Source: Aureimonas ureilytica DSM 18598 = NBRC 106430
GTDB taxonomy: Bacteria > Pseudomonadota > Alphaproteobacteria > Rhizobiales > Rhizobiaceae
Direction: 5' to 3'
Assembly (NCBI RefSeq): GCF_000382705.1
Contig: NZ_ARQE01000001.1
Coordinates: 105,551-169,550 of the forward strand
DNA: 64,000 nt
Positions 62,737-64,000 of the stretch are shown here, piece by piece (within the stretch, counting starts at the first letter, position 1; the number at the start of each line of letters is the position of its first letter). Under the pieces are notes generated by a model. That model did not search any database. It had not been told where the DNA came from and saw only the letters and a list, made by a program, of their open reading frames with translations. The translations under genes were made by a program, and so were the position numbers.

Positions 62737-63387
62737 ATGCGTGGTTTCACCCTTCAGGACGTCCTCACCATTCTCGCCGCGCTGCGCTGGACGCTCGTTC
62801 TCGTCGTCTTGAGCCTCGCCGTCGGCGCGCCCTTCGCGCTGGCTCTCGCGCTCGCCCGCACCGCCCGTGCGAAAGCCTCGCGCTGGATCGCCACGGGCTT
62901 TCTCCAGATCGTGCAGGGCGTGCCCGTTCTCGGGCTCATCATGTTCTTCTATTTCGGCCTGCCGGTTCTGACGGGCATCCAGGTCTCGGCGCTCGCCTCC
63001 GTCACCGTCGCTTTCGCGCTCTATACGGCGGCGTTTCTGGGTGAAATCTGGCGCGGCGCGATCCAGGCCATCCCTTCCGCGCAATGGGAGGCCGGCGCCT
63101 GCCTCGGGCTCACCGGCTGGGAGCAGTTCCGCCATGTGATCGGCCCGCAGGCCTTCCGCTTGGCGTTGCCGGCCACGGTCGGCTTCCTCGTCCAGCTCGT
63201 CAAGAACACCTCGCTCGCCTCGATCGTCGGCTTCGTGGAACTGGCGCGCGCCGGGCAGATCGCCTCGGCCGCGACCTTCCAGCCGCTGGCCGCCTATGCC
63301 TGCGTCGCCGCGATCTACTTCGCCCTGTGCTTTCCGCTGACCCTCTGGTCGCGCTCGCTGGAGGAACGCCTCGATGGCGCTCGTTGA
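62737..63387 (+). CDS. Polar amino-acid ABC permease, second
   Basis: The 216-residue permease has [24 protein letters not shown] and [26 protein letters not shown]. It starts 11 bp after the first permease with a GAGGAGAG ribosome site. Together the two make the membrane channel of a polar amino-acid importer. The binding protein is not in the window. Confidence 0.9.
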   Translation: MRGFTLQDVLTILAALRWTLVLVVLSLAVGAPFALALALARTARAKASRWIATGFLQIVQGVPVLGLIMFFYFGLPVLTGIQVSALASVTVAFALYTAAFLGEIWRGAIQAIPSAQWEAGACLGLTGWEQFRHVIGPQAFRLALPATVGFLVQLVKNTSLASIVGFVELARAGQIASAATFQPLAAYACVAAIYFALCFPLTLWSRSLEERLDGAR

Positions 63388-64000
63388 CATCACCGACGTC
63401 CGCAAGACCTTCGGCAAGCTCGAAGTCCTGAAGGGCGTCACCCTGCCGATCGAGAAGGGCGAGATCGTCACGATCATCGGCCGCTCGGGCTCGGGCAAGT
63501 CCACGCTTCTGCGCTGCATCAACGGGCTGGAGGCGATCGACAGCGGCGAAATCCGCATCGAGGGCGAACTGGTCCACGCACCGACGACGGACCTGCGCAA
63601 GCTGCGCCAGCGCGTCGGCATCGTGTTTCAGCAGTTCAACCTCTTTCCGCATTTGAGCGTCGAAAAGAACATCACGCTCGCCCCCGGTCTGCGCGGGCGC
63701 GTCGCCAAGGGCGAGCCGGCGCGCGAGCTGGCGCGGCGGGTGCTCGCCCAAGTCGGCCTGGAAGCCAAGATCGACAGCTATCCCGCGCAGCTTTCGGGCG
63801 GCCAGCAGCAGCGCGTCGCCATCGCCCGGTGCCTCGCCATGGAGCCGCATCTGATGCTCTTCGACGAGGTGACCTCCGCACTGGACCCGGAACTCGTCGG
63901 CGAGGTGCTCAAGGTCATGGAAGACCTCGCCCGGCAGGGCATGACCATGATCCTCGTCACGCACGAGATGAACTTCGCCCGCAACGTCGCCTCGCAGATC
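63374..64000 (+). CDS. Polar amino-acid ABC ATP-binding protein, 3'-partial
   Basis: 209 residues are visible before the window ends. Walker A is GRSGSGKST, the Q-loop [13 protein letters not shown], the signature [16 protein letters not shown], Walker [16 protein letters not shown] and the switch His VTHEM, all of the GlnQ/HisP group. It overlaps the second permease gene by 14 bp. Confidence 0.93.
   Translation, partial: MALVDITDVRKTFGKLEVLKGVTLPIEKGEIVTIIGRSGSGKSTLLRCINGLEAIDSGEIRIEGELVHAPTTDLRKLRQRVGIVFQQFNLFPHLSVEKNITLAPGLRGRVAKGEPARELARRVLAQVGLEAKIDSYPAQLSGGQQQRVAIARCLAMEPHLMLFDEVTSALDPELVGEVLKVMEDLARQGMTMILVTHEMNFARNVASQI

Noticed and set aside
1-64000. CRISPR arrays, tRNA or rRNA genes, prophage or defence-system genes
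   Set aside because: No regularly spaced direct repeats, tRNA-like cloverleaf ends, rRNA segments, phage structural genes or known defence signatures were seen on either strand.

Overview
The window is GC-rich DNA whose gene content (Liv and PAAT ABC cassettes, an HWE-type histidine kinase, FadR-type GntR regulators, an aldehyde oxidase of the Pao type, dense ATGA/GTGA-coupled operons) points to an alphaproteobacterium, most likely of the order Hyphomicrobiales. This is inferred from gene families and cannot be taken to genus. No rRNA, tRNA, CRISPR array, replication origin or core housekeeping block was seen. The mix of transporter cassettes, resistance genes and five insertion-sequence remnants looks like an accessory region or a plasmid/chromid segment.

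Layout. 1-711: right part of an IS5-family element. 794-5810: sulfonate/nitrate/taurine-type ABC transporter, an arylsulfotransferase-like beta-propeller protein and a divergent LacI regulator. 6118-10279: SulP anion transporter, universal stress protein, NYN-domain protein and an MFS transporter. 10344-11552: L,D-transpeptidase lipoprotein and a small secreted protein, both on the minus strand. 11823-15241: a BigR/SqrR-like sulfide/persulfide operon (regulator, two YeeE/YedE halves, TauE/SafE, persulfide dioxygenase-like protein, rhodanese). 15360-19857: an arsenic operon (arsR, an arsC-GNAT fusion, arsH, arsB, MFS). 20115-24365: a five-PAS GGDEF/degenerate-EAL protein and an HD-GYP protein. 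24737-25601: a frameshifted SnoaL-like gene cut by an IS5 remnant.

25681-33122: a branched-chain-amino-acid-type ABC system (livM, livH, livF, livG) divergent from a GntR regulator, a TIGR04076-like protein, an aldo/keto reductase, a small unknown protein and the binding protein. 33168-40051: an amine or amino-acid utilisation cluster (FAD oxidoreductase, GntR, PLP aminotransferase, RidA-like, class-V aminotransferase-like, PAAT binding protein and permease). 40538-41744: decayed IS3-family element. 41991-45800: periplasmic aldehyde oxidase (paoABC-like). 46255-48610: HWE kinase and stand-alone receiver. 48638-49690: a second copy of the left-end IS5 element, in opposite orientation and inserted next to an IS3 fragment. 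50741-53767: polysaccharide deacetylase, PAS-LuxR regulator and a two-subunit 3-oxoacid CoA-transferase. 53891-61838: a minus-strand operon with a complete ribose-type ABC transporter and three enzymes (amidohydrolase, D-threonine-aldolase-like, unknown TIM-barrel-like). 62057-64000: start of a polar amino-acid ABC transporter running off the window.

The genes fall into separate uptake-plus-catabolism modules, each with its own regulator or a visible operator. The most distinctive points are a fused ArsC-ArsN2-like protein inside a joint persulfide/arsenic detoxification block, a palindrome close to TCGTTTGATCAAACGA that recurs in front of or beside several GntR-linked operons, and an inverted pair of IS5 copies bracketing about 48 kb.
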